Shown: positions 1 to 11,029, counted from the stretch's first letter. The stretch: DNA of 64,000 nt from Sipunculus nudus (GCA_026874595.1 CM049309.1:43043079-43107078); one strand, 5' to 3'. The notes: generated from the letters alone by a model not told the origin. A program made the numbers and translations.

Positions 1-3000
1 TAAGATTATTATCACGGCGCGTCTGCGCAGTCCAATTATTGCACAGTTTCACGTTCATAACGTTATGGCTTTTTCAGAATATGATATGGTAAGTATCTTC
101 TTTTATTTATTTATAAATGATAACATTTAATATTCAATTAAGAATACATGTAGATCCAAACAACGTAATTGATTTACTTCGGAAGTCCATTAAATTTAAA
201 TTGTTTGCCAATTTGATTAAGTAGCTGCATTGTTGGGGACAATAAGAGTAGAGAGACTCTTAGTATTCTAAATTAACGAATCAATCAATGTCAATGACGT
301 TACTTTGTTAGTTAAAGTAACCGTTTTTTTTTTAATTCAAATTTTATTCACAAAACAGCCCTGAATTCTCCTCAAACATGATCCACACTTTTCAGGAGCA
401 CCGTATCTAACAATACTACGCTTAAATGGATGGCTTGAAAAAGCAGTAACATTACATCAGTGTGTTACATTACTATGTGTATTGTATTTCCTTATATTTC
501 ATCCAAACTAAGGAAGTGTGACATAAAGGCAACTGTGCTACGATTTAAGAAATTAAGAAGAAACATAAGGAAGACACTAGCTGGTATAATTTTTAACCGG
601 CCGAAACCTTTTTTTTTACATCTGAAATGCAAGTAGGTTCGTAGAAATTAATGGTTTCTATGACGTCACACATTTCGGGCAAACGATAGTCTGTGGGCAG
701 GCGGTGGTTAGTACGTCGTACCAAGTATACCAACGTCCAGAATTAGTAGTAGCGAACGTCAGAAGCATGCTGCTTGCCGTATTCTGATGGATCGAGCTTC
801 CGTTGCCACGGGAACCGCCGGCTTTACTTGATACATTGTAGCAAAGAACTGAAGGTTGTTCTTGCCCTCTTCCACTAATAGGGCCTCGATTGTCCCCTCT
901 CTAAGTGATCGGTCACATTAAGGGAACGTTAGCAGGGCTATAGAGCCAGGTGTTCAGAGACCAATCTGTTACAACTTTAACGGTAGGTGAAAAAATGAAG
1001 GTCGGCAACTGTCAGTTACATTGTTTTCATCACCTGTTCACTTATGTATTATCAAGCTCACTCTGTAGTCTGCCCCATCAGCAGTTTGATAAAATATAAA
1101 TGTATATTGATAGTAATTATTGATCTAGTGACACATATTTAGGTTATCCCTGGACAGACATCCGGGTCTGATCGGATGTGACTGTTCAGTGCAATCCGCG
1201 TCACCTGTCTTTGCTTGTCCGAACTGACATGTGTCGCAGTAATGTCACCTCATTAGGGTATCTAGACCCAGCTAGATCCCGACTTACTTATGTCTTTTCA
1301 GAAAGATAGTAGCAAATAGAAAAAGAAATTGTTATATATTCCTTGTGCTATAGTTGGCGATGCATTCTGAGTGGTATCAATTTGTGTCCGATGTGTACGC
1401 ATGGGTAACATCGAAGACAAAATCTGCCCAATACAAAAAGGAAAATAAATTGAATTCTTTAATATTGACAAGTGCTGTGCAGACTAAGTCTTCCCCTATT
1501 CACAGGCTGATTAACCGGTCAGTGGAATGTACGTTTTTAGAAGATATTAATAATAAAGTTGATCAGCCTATACTTCCGGGCTCGGGGATCATCTTGGAGG
1601 GTGACAGGATGAGAAATTACCTCCCAGACAGCAGATGACAGGCGAATGAAAGAACGTTCCCCATTCCGACTTTCCTTCCTTCATCAGCGCCCACCTACGT
1701 CCTGTTTGCGACAGATCTTGACAATTTAACCGAACGTTTTACCTTTCAACGCAGTCATTTTCTGTTTCTCATGAAATGACATGTGCTTCCGGAAAGTGGT
1801 GTCGTAGAAACATGGCTGTGTCTAATTTCGGCACTGGTATTTCGTTGTAGCTGGAAACAATTCCTGTGAAATCTGTTGTTATAAACCTGACTATGTGTAT
1901 ACCTTTCATAATTACCCAGTGTGCTGTTGCCATGAATAACTTGCTGTCAGTGTCCAAATTAAACGCATAATATATCGAACCCTATGGGAACCCCTGTTCT
2001 ATATTTCGGAAAAATCATTTGGTGTTACGCTGTTAGCATTTCATTCCAGGATAAAGCTCCACTTGTTTTACTTTACTCATTGGATTTTTAAATAATCTAA
2101 TTATCGTCTTTCTTTGGATCAATTATTAGTTTTTCATGAAGTATCATGTGACAGACTTAGTCCGCAATACTTTCCATTTCCTTCATTTCTTTTTTTTTAA
2201 TCTTATCTCCTGTGAAGATATGTGTTACTCATATAGTGTATTAATCATCGTGGCACTATGCAGAATACTGACTAATATAATCTCAGTTATTAAGTGGCCC
2301 AAGCACACAACAGGTGTGATTATACTTACAAGCTGTATCTGATTTTGTGCCTCGTTCCTAAATTCCTATTTTTCCTTCGAGAGCCGTCGATAAAAAAATA
2401 CGACAATGTGCAGGTCAACTGTGAAAAAATGCCTTTTTTTCTATATAAATAACATTTCTCTTTGATTTCCCTCTGGAAATAGACCATCACGGGGAATGTT
2501 CTGCAGAATCTAGAATTTTCTTGAATAATTCTTTAAATGATATAGGAGCAGTGGGCTTATCTTTGTGCAAAGGATTTCTACACATTGATATCTGAGGAGT
2601 TTTTATTACATTGTGGTGATCAGGTACATTAGCATTTCTACATGTCCGTCCTTTTATTAGGATAGACCATGGCATTCAGTTGTATATAAATATTAACAAA
2701 ATGTTTATCAAGCAATATTGTTCTCATATTTAAAATATAGAGTGCTGGGCATAATCAAGACAGACAAGTCCTAAACCATATTGAGTCTCTGAGTGCTTTT
2801 AAATTGAATTATTACTGTCTTTGCCTTCTTTGAGGTTTTGATAGGGTTCACCTTTTTCTCCCATGGGATCACCAACATAATGCTCCAGAGTTTAAAATAT
2901 TATCCAATTCTAACAATGTTATTGATATAACAATGAAGTTATTTAAATACCAAAGGGAGACATCTGGGGGAGCACAACTAGGGAGCAACAATTATGTTAA

Positions 3001-3940
3001 ATTATAAAATATAATATAAGGATTAGCTGCTGCGGGCCTTTTATTACTGTTACCTATAACGACTGATGGTCAGGTCAGCAAGGAACGGAGCTTCATAGGC
3101 GGCCCTGATCCATCTCTGTGGAGCTGTCATCATCATTTTATATTTAGACAGCGGGATCTTGGGGATGATACAATGTTCAATGATCGATATACACACATTT
3201 TATTCATTCATTTTCTCCTTCCTGGACGACTTGACAGCTCCTTGTGATCAAACCGAGTCCTTGATGTATTCCAGTAGATAGACACCAGTTTATCGGACAC
3301 CTTTTCATAAAGGAAACCTGGTCAAATTGTTGTGGTTGCATTCAATATAAGGAGACTGACGAATCGCTGCCACGCCGAAGTGGTTGTCTGTTTAGTCGCC
3401 GTGGCTGAGCAGTTCTGGCGTTTATTACGCTGACGGGGACTCAGACGGGATTGAGGCAGAGCTTAACGCCCAAGCTGTCATCGTGTCCCCGATGGACCAA
3501 AGTTAATTCACAGCCCTCGTTTTACTTCCAAGCTTAGCTCCCTGGTATCAGCTGATCAGGCTTGGCCCGCGGGGCACTTTGTCACGCTGTCACTTCCGGG
3601 AATTTTCGGCCGAGGACAATTGAGCACGGAAGAACTGGCCGCTGATGGACCTTTTACTTTCATGTAATTCATATCCCGATGTCGCCCGGTGGCTCAGGCT
3701 TTGTGCAACATTAAATAATCTGTCGGTCTCACCAATCCGCAAATCTAAACTATGGTCACTAGCGTTCATTATCAGGATATTGCTAACTAACAGCTAAGGT
3801 ATCATACTTTCCTCATGGTCAGCAACAGGTTTTTAGGTACACTAGTCACCGGGCCTGGTTAACACCGGGATATAAAATGAGAGGAAGCCTGACAGTCCGA
3901 AACCGGAATAGACATATGGAATCCTGTAGATGTACTTAGT
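1..3940. other. Gene-free stretch
   Basis: I see no supportable gene. Short open frames (for example 94 codons at 1354-1638 +, first true ATG at 1360) have no recognisable domain, no convincing splice context and AT-rich codon use. A GC-richer, non-repetitive island at about 3380-3670 stands out from its AT-rich surroundings and could be a regulatory element, but nothing in it is diagnostic. Confidence 0.6.
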
Positions 3941-4140
3941 TAAGCAGGCATAAAAAATGTAGACGGTTACCTAATACCTAACAGTATATATATAAACAGT
4001 ATATTATATATATATATATATATAAATCAATATAAGTTCGTTACCTTGCGTCAACAGAGGGCTCGATCCGTAAAACAGAGAGCATAGATAATGTAATATA
4101 TATCAAACAGTCCGAAAGTTTAGCTCATGTTCGATTTATG

Positions 4141-4179
4141 ACACTACAGTCCGTTTCGCCCAGAAGGCTCTTCAGGCGT
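4141..4179 (-). ncRNA. Hammerhead ribozyme, type I, short stem III (left arm)
   Basis: On the minus strand this mirrors the ribozyme at 4201-4239. It has stem I 5' strand ACGC (4179-4176), CUGAAGA, stem II GCC/GGC with loop UUCUG, GAAA, stem III ACG/UGU with loop GAC, cleavage nucleotide A at 4145, and stem I 3' strand GUGU (4144-4141). Relative to the right arm it carries G for A in stem I (G-U instead of A-U) and U for C in stem III (G-U instead of G-C), so both helices still form. The two ribozymes are head to head, 21 nt apart. Confidence 0.78.
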
Positions 4180-4200
4180 AAACACACCGAACTCATGATC

Positions 4201-4239
4201 ACACCTGAAGAGCCTTCTGGGCGAAACGGACCGTAGTGT
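4201..4239 (+). ncRNA. Hammerhead ribozyme, type I, short stem III (right arm)
   Basis: This is a predicted self-cleaving RNA. In order it has stem I 5' strand ACAC (4201-4204), core CUGAAGA (4205-4211, fitting CUGANGA), stem II GCC/GGC (4212-4214 with 4220-4222, loop UUCUG), core GAAA (4223-4226), and stem III ACG/CGU (4226-4228 with 4232-4234, loop GAC). The cleavage nucleotide H17 is A4235, followed by stem I 3' strand GUGU (4236-4239). The U16.1 and G10.1-C11.1 positions are as expected. All invariant core bases I know for the family are present. Stem III has 3 bp and a 3-nt loop, like the minimal type I ribozymes reported in Penelope-like elements, which may work best as dimers. Cleavage would be after 4235. 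Activity and expression are not shown by sequence alone. Confidence 0.8.
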
Positions 4240-4284
4240 CATAAATCGAACATGAGCTAAACTCTCGGACTGTTTGATATATAT

Positions 4285-4334
<50 letters not shown>

Positions 4335-4339
<5 letters not shown>

Positions 4340-5035
4340 TACTGATCCATATTATCGTAGTGTTCAGTCTTGAAATCTTGTATAGTGTATACCGAACGTG
4401 GGAGACCATTGTGGTCCCTTCAAAGATCGAACAAAAATTCGTTAATAAGGGGTGGGTAAATAAAGTGCCTTTAATGAAGTAATGGGTTGGAAAATTGATT
4501 GAAAAAAATGAATAAAATGATAAAAAAGAGCTAGTCATAATAAACAATACTGAAAGTGCTCAGATAAAAAGCAGAGCTTCTGACCACAGATTAAACTATC
4601 AGGGATTTATGCGCCATAAATCATTAAAGGGGTCCAATCACCTATCTGACCCATAGAACAAAAGGTAATTCCTTGGTGCTTTAATGAGAATAGGCAAGAA
4701 AACGTTGATATAACGGCCCCGCAACGTGTTTATAATATGTTAGGGCCGCCAAAACAATCAAAACAAATTCAGCAAGGGCATCTGATATCAAGTCAGATTA
4801 GCCAGAGCTTTGCAAATTGCGTTTCGCAACAAGTGACATTTCTAACTCCGTATATATGCAACCTACCACCTCAGGTTACATGTTTCCCCTATGTCAACTT
4901 TGCTTCACTGAGCCCTTATAAGAACTTTTCACAACCAAAATTACCCTTAGATTATTAATATATACAGTAAACCAGGAATACATAAATTCTTTTTCAAATG
5001 CTAGGTAAATGGCCACCTTTAAAAGCCATCGACTA
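4335..5035. other. Gene-free stretch
   Basis: AT-rich sequence with short spurious open frames only. I see no repeat, RNA gene or exon that can be supported. Confidence 0.55.
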
Positions 5036-5064
5036 CCAAACAGTGATGAAGTCGAGATCCTAAC

Positions 5065-5445
5065 CACCAAGGTCCGTGTGCAAGTCCGAGTCCAGACCAC
5101 TCGAGTCAAATTAAATCTCCTTATTAAAAAGAAATTTTCAATGAAAATTTTTACTTGAATGCTTAATAATAGCATCTGGAGTTGCAGGGATAAAGCATGG
5201 TATATAAATTCATTTTCATGTAATATCCTGTTAGAAATTCGCACAATATTATATAAATGCCTTTATAGTAAGTGACAAAGCTTCCCTTCTGCTGGACTCG
5301 AGATGGATTCCGCGTTATTTCTTGAGTTTTTGCTCCGAGTCCGGGTACAACTCCGAGTCCAGGACCCTCGAGTCCAAGTCCGAGTCCCTAAAAACGTGGA
5401 CTCAAGTCCGAACTCAGGTCCAGACTCTTGTCCTCCATATTCACT
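5065..5445. repeat. GAGTCCGA-word repeat cluster
   Basis: Two blocks (about 5068-5110 and 5318-5440) are dense in GAGTCC, CCGAGTCC and CTCGAGTCC words. The same vocabulary recurs at 32150-32275 and 33350-33455, so it is a dispersed low-complexity family and not a single-locus tandem array. Open frames across it on the minus strand (5263-5472) are repeat read-through. Confidence 0.6.
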
Positions 5446-5479
5446 AGAGTTTGTTCTTCTGCACTGCTGCATCTCTTTA

Positions 5480-5935
5480 TGAGGACGACTGTTTTTGCAA
5501 GTTGATCGGGTGCCGCTATGCCAAAATTGAATCTGCTTTCTATTTTAATTGAAATGTAGATTCAATGCAAACGGCTGGTTATACACGGCTGGTTCAACTT
5601 GTCGGGGATCAGTAGGCGATAAACCTGATATACTGGCTCAGTTAACACTCTGTATCATATATTTTGATATTCTGAGGAATTCTGGCTGAGAAATCTGGTT
5701 GATGTTTTTGTGGCAAAGGTTATCTTAGTTCTTCTTTTGATTCGAAGACTTGAAAAAGCAAATCAATTGGTTGCTTTTAAATCGGATCTGTAGTCTTGTT
5801 ATGCCTGCCCTGTCTGATTTTCTATGTAGATGCGCCATATAGTGATGGTTCCGATCCATGTTAGGCAATAACGCACAGTTCTGAACGTTGCAATCTGTAA
5901 TACTTAAAAATCCACGCCGAAACCAGTACTTTTTT
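5480..5935. other. Gene-free stretch
   Basis: No gene or recognisable repeat seen. Confidence 0.5.
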
Positions 5936-5939
5936 TTAT

Positions 5940-6135
5940 AAATTTATTTAACATGGATTGTACAACTAGTTATAATAACATATATAAGGCACTCTGCATG
6001 GCTCGGATGGTAGCGTTCGGTAGTCTATGGAGGTGGAGGAAACCCGAAAATAAAAAAAAACACCGACCCTGGCAACTACAACCCACGCCTCGGATCGAAC
6101 CCGGATCCCAGCGGAGGGTGCTGAGCGTTTAATCT
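5940..6135 (-). mobile_element. tRNA-derived SINE, copy 1, diverged
   Basis: Read on the minus strand it has a B-box-like GGGTTCGATCC (plus-strand positions about 6092-6104), then a GGTCGGTG motif, a TTTCCTCCACC motif and a CATCCGAGCCATGCAGAG tail. Plus positions 5950-6015 and 6030-6110 align to the second copy at 44825-45045: both contain ATGGCTCGGATG, a GAGG..GAGGAAAC segment, CACCGACC and GGATCGAACCCGG. An A-rich tract interrupts the centre. A-box and target-site duplication are not clear, so the copy is old or truncated. Confidence 0.6.
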
Positions 6136-6139
6136 TCAA

Positions 6140-6720
6140 ATGTGCAGCCCACCTTTAAAACGATGGTTTGATATCTTAAGAATATGTTGATGGTTTATGA
6201 CATTCCTCAGTTATATATGGCTGATAATTAAATTTAAGATGACTACAGAAACATTCCCTGACCAAGGCAGTGAGTGTCAGACATCTACTGTCCTGTTTGA
6301 CAGCTAACAAGAGGAAGGTAATTAATAATGTGCTGGCATCGGCCAAAAAAATAACTTTTAATATGCAAAGTTAAACGGTGCATTTTGCTTAAGAACTGTC
6401 GTGACTTAAATACTAAATAAAATTAAAATTTCTTGTGGTAATTATCTTAGAGAACTATAAAGAAAGACCTTTATGTAAATATCTGGTCTTTTGTCATGTA
6501 GAGATCCCTGCTGGGTTGTACTTAGTGGCCATTCATTGGACACATTTTAATGGCATTAGTTGCTTGGGACAGAGGGCAATTTGCCGAAGTGCTAAACCAA
6601 AAAAGCTAACCCCTTTTCTCCACGGGAATCTAGTTAAATCAGTGATTTGATCAATATTTACCTTGCCGCACCAAGGTGGAGGAAAAACAAAGGTGTCAAT
6701 GACAAAGATGTCTTTATCTT
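6140..6720. other. Gene-free stretch
   Basis: A 71-codon chance open frame lies at 6435-6650. I see no splice context or domain that supports a gene. Confidence 0.5.

Positions 6721-6721
<1 letters not shown>

Positions 6722-6769
<48 letters not shown>
6722..6769. repeat. (AG)n microsatellite
   Basis: Uninterrupted AG dinucleotide run of nearly 50 bp. Confidence 0.97.
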
Positions 6770-6884
6770 AACGTGATTAGTAATATAAGTAATATTTCTT
6801 GATAAATAATATCAACAGAGTTGCAGGCATGGAGTCACTGACACGCTTAAAAATTTACATGGTTTACGTTACGTTTTTTCACAG

Positions 6885-8000
6885 GGCCAAGAATAAAGGT
6901 AAGGATGTCATTGACACGTTTCAACATTGACACGTTTATGTTACGTTTATCCATAAAACAAAGACAGGGGATCCAGGATTTAGGAAACGGAGGGGTCCAG
7001 CCCAGGGGGACAGATGACAGAACTTAAACAAATGATTCCTAAGGTTCGGAAAAAGAGGTGGGGGGGGGGGTCTAGGCCGCAGAAATTTGTCTGAAACCCT
7101 TTAAAAAAGATTATGGCGGCTAAAAAGCCACATCCCTATGGATCCGCTTTAACAAGAGGAACAAGGAGGATGCCATTTATACGTTTTAACATTGACATGT
7201 GTTATGTTACATTTATGCACAAAGCCAAGAGGGACAAGTAGGATGCCATTGACACGTTTAATATCGATATGTTTTGTGTTACACTTTTCCACAAAGCCTA
7301 GAATGTAAGTAAGGATGTCATTGACACGTTTTAACATTGACATGTTTTATGTTACATTTATGCACAAAGCCAAGAGGGACAAGTAAGATGCCATTGACAC
7401 GTTTAATATCGACATGTTTTGTGTTACACTTTTCCAAAAAGCCTAGAATGTAAGTAGGGATGTCATTGACACGTTTTTTTACATTGACATGTTTTATGTT
7501 ACTTTTATCAACAAAACCAAGAGGGACAAGGAGGAAACCAATGTCACGTTTTAACATTGACATGTTTTTATATTGATATGTTTTAACATCGACATGTTAC
7601 GATTATGCATAAAGCCAAGAGGGACAAGGGGACGCCACTGATACGTTAAATACCGACCCGTTTTGTGTAACACTTATCCACAAAGCCTAGAATGCAAGTA
7701 AGGATGTCATTGACACGTTTTAATAATGGCATGTTTTATGTTACGTTTATGTACAAAGCCACGAGGAACATGTTTTTGTGATACATTTATACTTAAAAGA
7801 TAGAATAAAAGTAAGGATGTCATTGACACGTTTTAACATTGACATGTTTTATGTTACGTTTATGCACAAAGCCAAGAGGGACAAGTAGGATGCCATTGAC
7901 ACGTTTAATATCGACATGTTTTGTGTTACACTTTTCCACAAAGCTTAGAATGTAAGTAAGGATGTCATTGACACGTTTTAACATTGACATGATCTTCCAC
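6885..8000. repeat. Minisatellite with a unit of about 143 bp made of two half-units
   Basis: Words such as GGATGTCATTGACACG recur near 6903, 7313, 7456, 7704, 7817 and 7961, giving a common step of about 143 bp with some short units. Each unit has two related halves of about 70 bp. One half carries GCCATTGACACGTTTAATATCG with TTTTCCACAAAGCC, the other carries GTCATTGACACGTTTTAACATT with TATGCACAAAGCC. This implies that a 70-bp monomer duplicated and then spread as a dimer. A MITE (about 6965-7155) interrupts the array. Open minus-strand frames across it with KHVDIKRVNGILLVPLGFVH-like peptides are read-through, not a gene. Confidence 0.85.
6965..7155 (-). mobile_element. GCGGATCCAG-type MITE, copy A, inside the minisatellite
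   Basis: It begins CAGGGGATCCAGG and ends GGATCCGCTTT, with inner TCTGAAACCCTTTAAAAAA shared with the copy at 41356-41557, so it lies in the same orientation as that copy and opposite to those at 36685 and 56624. The minisatellite resumes on both sides (CATAAAACAAAG before, AACAAGAGGAAC after). The insertion therefore postdates the array. No coding capacity. Confidence 0.7.
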
Positions 8001-8004
8001 AAGG

Positions 8005-10735
8005 CCTTGATTAAAATGACAATAAATATAAAACAATCAGAATATGAAATGAGGTAAAAAGGTTAGTACACGCATGCAATAATGTAATATAACATATGTA
8101 CAATATCAGATTATTTCAGTAGAAATTCTAGATGTCACATGTTCGTTAGTAACCCTCTGGATATCAAGTGCTTGAGGCGTTTGTAAAATGTACATAGGGA
8201 AGGGGCTTCTTTATTTTCTGTTGGTAGACTCTTCCAAAATTTGGGACCGTTGAATTTAAAGGAATTTGTTAAATAGTCTGTCCGGGTCATGTCATAAGGA
8301 TGTGCCCCCGTTTAAATCCTAGTGCAATATGTATGGACACGCCGCGGATATGTGAATTGGTCAGTCATGTATGAAGGGCACGGATTGGTTAAACATTTGT
8401 AAACCAACAAGCAGGTGCGGTTTTTGCGTAGTTCTTCTAATGACTGAATTTCCAGCATTATTCTAAGGTTATTAACGTTACATTAATAATCAAATACTTG
8501 GCTGATAATACGAACGAGAGGCTTCTGTGGAAACTGCTAATATTAATGTGCCTTTTACGGATAGGACGTTAAAAGTGAAAATATAGCAACTTGGGGAGGT
8601 TTTTGACTGATGCTTACGTTCACAAGAAGATCACCAAAATATTGGTTGCGACCAGTAAGATATTTCCTAATATTAGTATTTTGTGTAACACTAGTTAATC
8701 AATGGCCTTCCTTAAGCTTTCAGGTTTCAACACAGAATGTTTATACATTGCAAGTGAGCAATATAACCAAACATAAATTGACGCACTTCTCTGCGCATGC
8801 ATAGATATCTGCCAGAAATGGAAGTTTACAAAATTGGGATCATGGTCTTTACTACAAATTGTTTTTCACGATTTCGTAAAAACATATAGAAACCTAGATC
8901 CTCGGGAATGAAATTTTCTGAAATTTCGTAAGATTGAAGAACTGGGACCGCTTTCTTTAATATAAATCTTGTGATTGGTGACAACACCTATAACTCCTAT
9001 TACAACATCCTATCTCTTCTACCCAAAACAAATGGCTGCAATATAAAACAAGCACAGGGATTTTTTTAAAATGTTTGTCTGTACTAACAGGGGCGAATTT
9101 TAATATCTATGAAAGAGAAACACGCTTTATACCGGATTTTGTGTGCTGCACCTTCTTTTTTTAAACTTCCGTATGCGAGAGTTATTCTTGTATTAAAACT
9201 ACCAGCACTCTTGGCACACTTGTTTATTGGTGTCAGGGTGTTGAGCGACCCCCTTTTCGAAGATCGTGTATCTGCCCCTGACTTTTGGTTAAATGTCATA
9301 GCCTGATCTTTATAGTATGATCCACTGAGCATGACCTCTGATGCCACATGGGAGTCAATTAAAACGATATGCTTTGCTCAAAGAAGCATTCTCTAAAAAT
9401 CAGCTGTTCCCATCACGTGCGCGTGTTTCCATCTTGTTTAGTTCCTCTTGTAAACTTTGTATCTGAAATATTAGTTTTCATATCCTGGTGTGACAACAGG
9501 AAAAAAGGTTTTGGTATAATTCGTCGTCATTTTTATCGGCAATAGTATTTCGTCGTTTTCAGGTGCGTTTGTTGGAGAGGTTCGGCGGAGGGGTTATTTC
9601 TTAGATTGAAAGCGTTTCATGACAACTTTGTATGTTATTAAATCTTTACCCAACAAGATTTATCTTCTTTAATGGCAGGGAATCTTTTCAAAAGTAAATT
9701 TGACCAAGGTCTAAGGATAATATGTCATCTCTCAGTTCCAGTTTATTACAAATCAGAAATACATCTTAAAACAGGCTTTGTCTTAAAATAATTATCCTAC
9801 TCATATCTGATCACAGTTAGACACTAAACAATGTCATGGTGCCATACTTGTAGCCTTGACCCACATGTCCGTTTTATTAACATGTAAGATTTAGTTCTAT
9901 AATGATATGTTTTCAGTACATCAACCAAACCACTTCTTGTCACAGAAAAATAAAATGCATAAATTCAGCATCAATCTGCCTTGATTTGAAGTATTGTGGA
10001 AAACTCCAGCAGCTTTCGCATGGCTTCCAGAACTGCGTGACCTGTCCCGGGTGTTAATATTTCACGGCCTCAGCCATACCACGACCAGGTCTCAGGGCAG
10101 GCATAACGTTTTGTGGCTCTGACGAAGCGTCTTTGAGGTTTGATTACTTTTTCTGAAGTAGCTAAAGGCCAGATAGGTGCAATCAAAGAAGATTGCCACA
10201 AGTTCCCAGTTGGACGATCATTGGGTTCCGTTAAAAATACTTCTCTTTCTCCTGCCTGCGGTCTACCTTCTTCGGTGACGTATTGTAAAGGTTAATGGTT
10301 CATATGCTCACTTCCATGAATTCTTAAACTTTACAATGTTTCCTGACCTTTCAAGCAAACATTACTCAAGGTTCAGGCCACTGTTTTAGTTAAGTTAGTT
10401 TCCGGGATGTATTGTTGGTTCATCAAACTTTTTCACGAGTCAGTTCTTTAATCAAATGTTGTATACGACCATTTTAGTAATTTAGTTCATCGGGAAAAAC
10501 AATTTATTCTATAACTGAAGCTAGATAATCACGTTCTCTAAGGTTTATGCTGCTTGTCTCAAACAGATGCAACGCGTGTCCTGGCCACCTGACATAATCC
10601 AGCTCACTGTAGCTTTTATATTTACGTGAACTTCGAGATATGGAAAATATTACCCAGTGGTCATTAATGCTACATAGTAACGATGGTTACAGGTGAAACT
10701 ATATAAATATAGAGTTTATGGAATGAATAAAACGC
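8005..10735. other. Gene-free stretch
   Basis: I find no supportable gene. Overlapping chance frames exist on both strands at 9084-9347. A pyrimidine-rich CGTCGTTTTCAG at about 9550-9562 followed by a short open frame looks like a splice acceptor, but nothing downstream supports an exon. Confidence 0.5.
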
Positions 10736-10739
10736 TTTT

Positions 10740-11029
10740 CAGTATTACATAAGCGGGGGCGGTGGTGTAATGTTTAAGATGCCGGGCTAATGAAAGAGAG
10801 GTCGTGAGTTCGAATCCCGGTCAGAATCCAAGGGCCAAACCGCAAGTGTGCCCAACAGGAGAAATGGGTACTGGGAAGGTAACCTGCGATGGACTAGCGT
10901 CCCATCCAGGAGGAGTTAAACTCCTAAGTCGCTTCACGCTACAGATAGCGGGATAAGCTCCATCCTGATGAGCCAGTATAGGCTCGGGTGTGAAAGCCCA
11001 ACAGACTTACAATACCAGTATTACATAAG
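10740..11029 (+). mobile_element. tRNA-derived SINE with intact 14-bp target-site duplication
   Basis: The body spans 10754-11015 and is bounded by a perfect direct repeat CAGTATTACATAAG at 10740-10753 and 11016-11029. Its head is tRNA-like: GTGGTGTAATGTTTAAGATGC resembles an A box and GAGTTCGAATCCC is a good B box. The middle carries GCGATGGACTAGCGTCCCATC, then TCGCTTCACGCTACAGATAG and GGGATAAGCTCC, a core shared by several animal SINE families. The tail ends ACTTACAATAC. The perfect duplication means a fairly recent insertion. SINEs are transcribed by RNA polymerase III and mobilised by a partner LINE. I cannot name the family. Confidence 0.9.

Larger units (their letters stand above)
4094..4286. 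repeat. 193-bp near-perfect palindrome carrying two divergent hammerhead ribozymes
   Basis: The left arm (4094-4179) and right arm (4201-4286) are reverse complements with no indels: every position i pairs with 8380-i. They match at 83 of 86 positions by my alignment. The spacer is 21 nt (4180-4200). Each arm holds a full hammerhead core plus about 45 bp of distal sequence ending in an AT tract. Two of the three arm differences fall in ribozyme helices (stem I and stem III), and both swap a Watson-Crick pair for a G-U pair, so pairing is kept. The layout suggests two copies of a hammerhead-bearing retroelement end in inverted orientation, as in Penelope-like elements or small retrozymes. It could also be a foldback element. 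No protein-coding part is nearby. Confidence 0.85.
4003..4331. repeat. (AT)n microsatellite flanks of the hammerhead palindrome
   Basis: AT dinucleotide runs lie at about 4003-4023 and 4289-4331, on both sides of the inverted repeat at 4094-4286. The outer ends of the palindrome arms are themselves ATATATAT-like, so the inverted repeat sits inside, or grades into, an (AT)n tract. Penelope-like elements and other hammerhead-bearing retroelements are often found next to such tracts, which makes the setting informative. Confidence 0.85.

Noticed and set aside
7149-8002. Minus-strand open frames with KHVDIKRVNGILLVPLGFVH-type repeats
   Set aside because: Read-through of the 143-bp minisatellite.
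10967-11005. CTGATGAGCC...GGCTC...GAAAG in the SINE tail, resembling a hammerhead
   Set aside because: GAAA does not follow stem II directly and no stem III/stem I closes; it is the SINE core, not a ribozyme.
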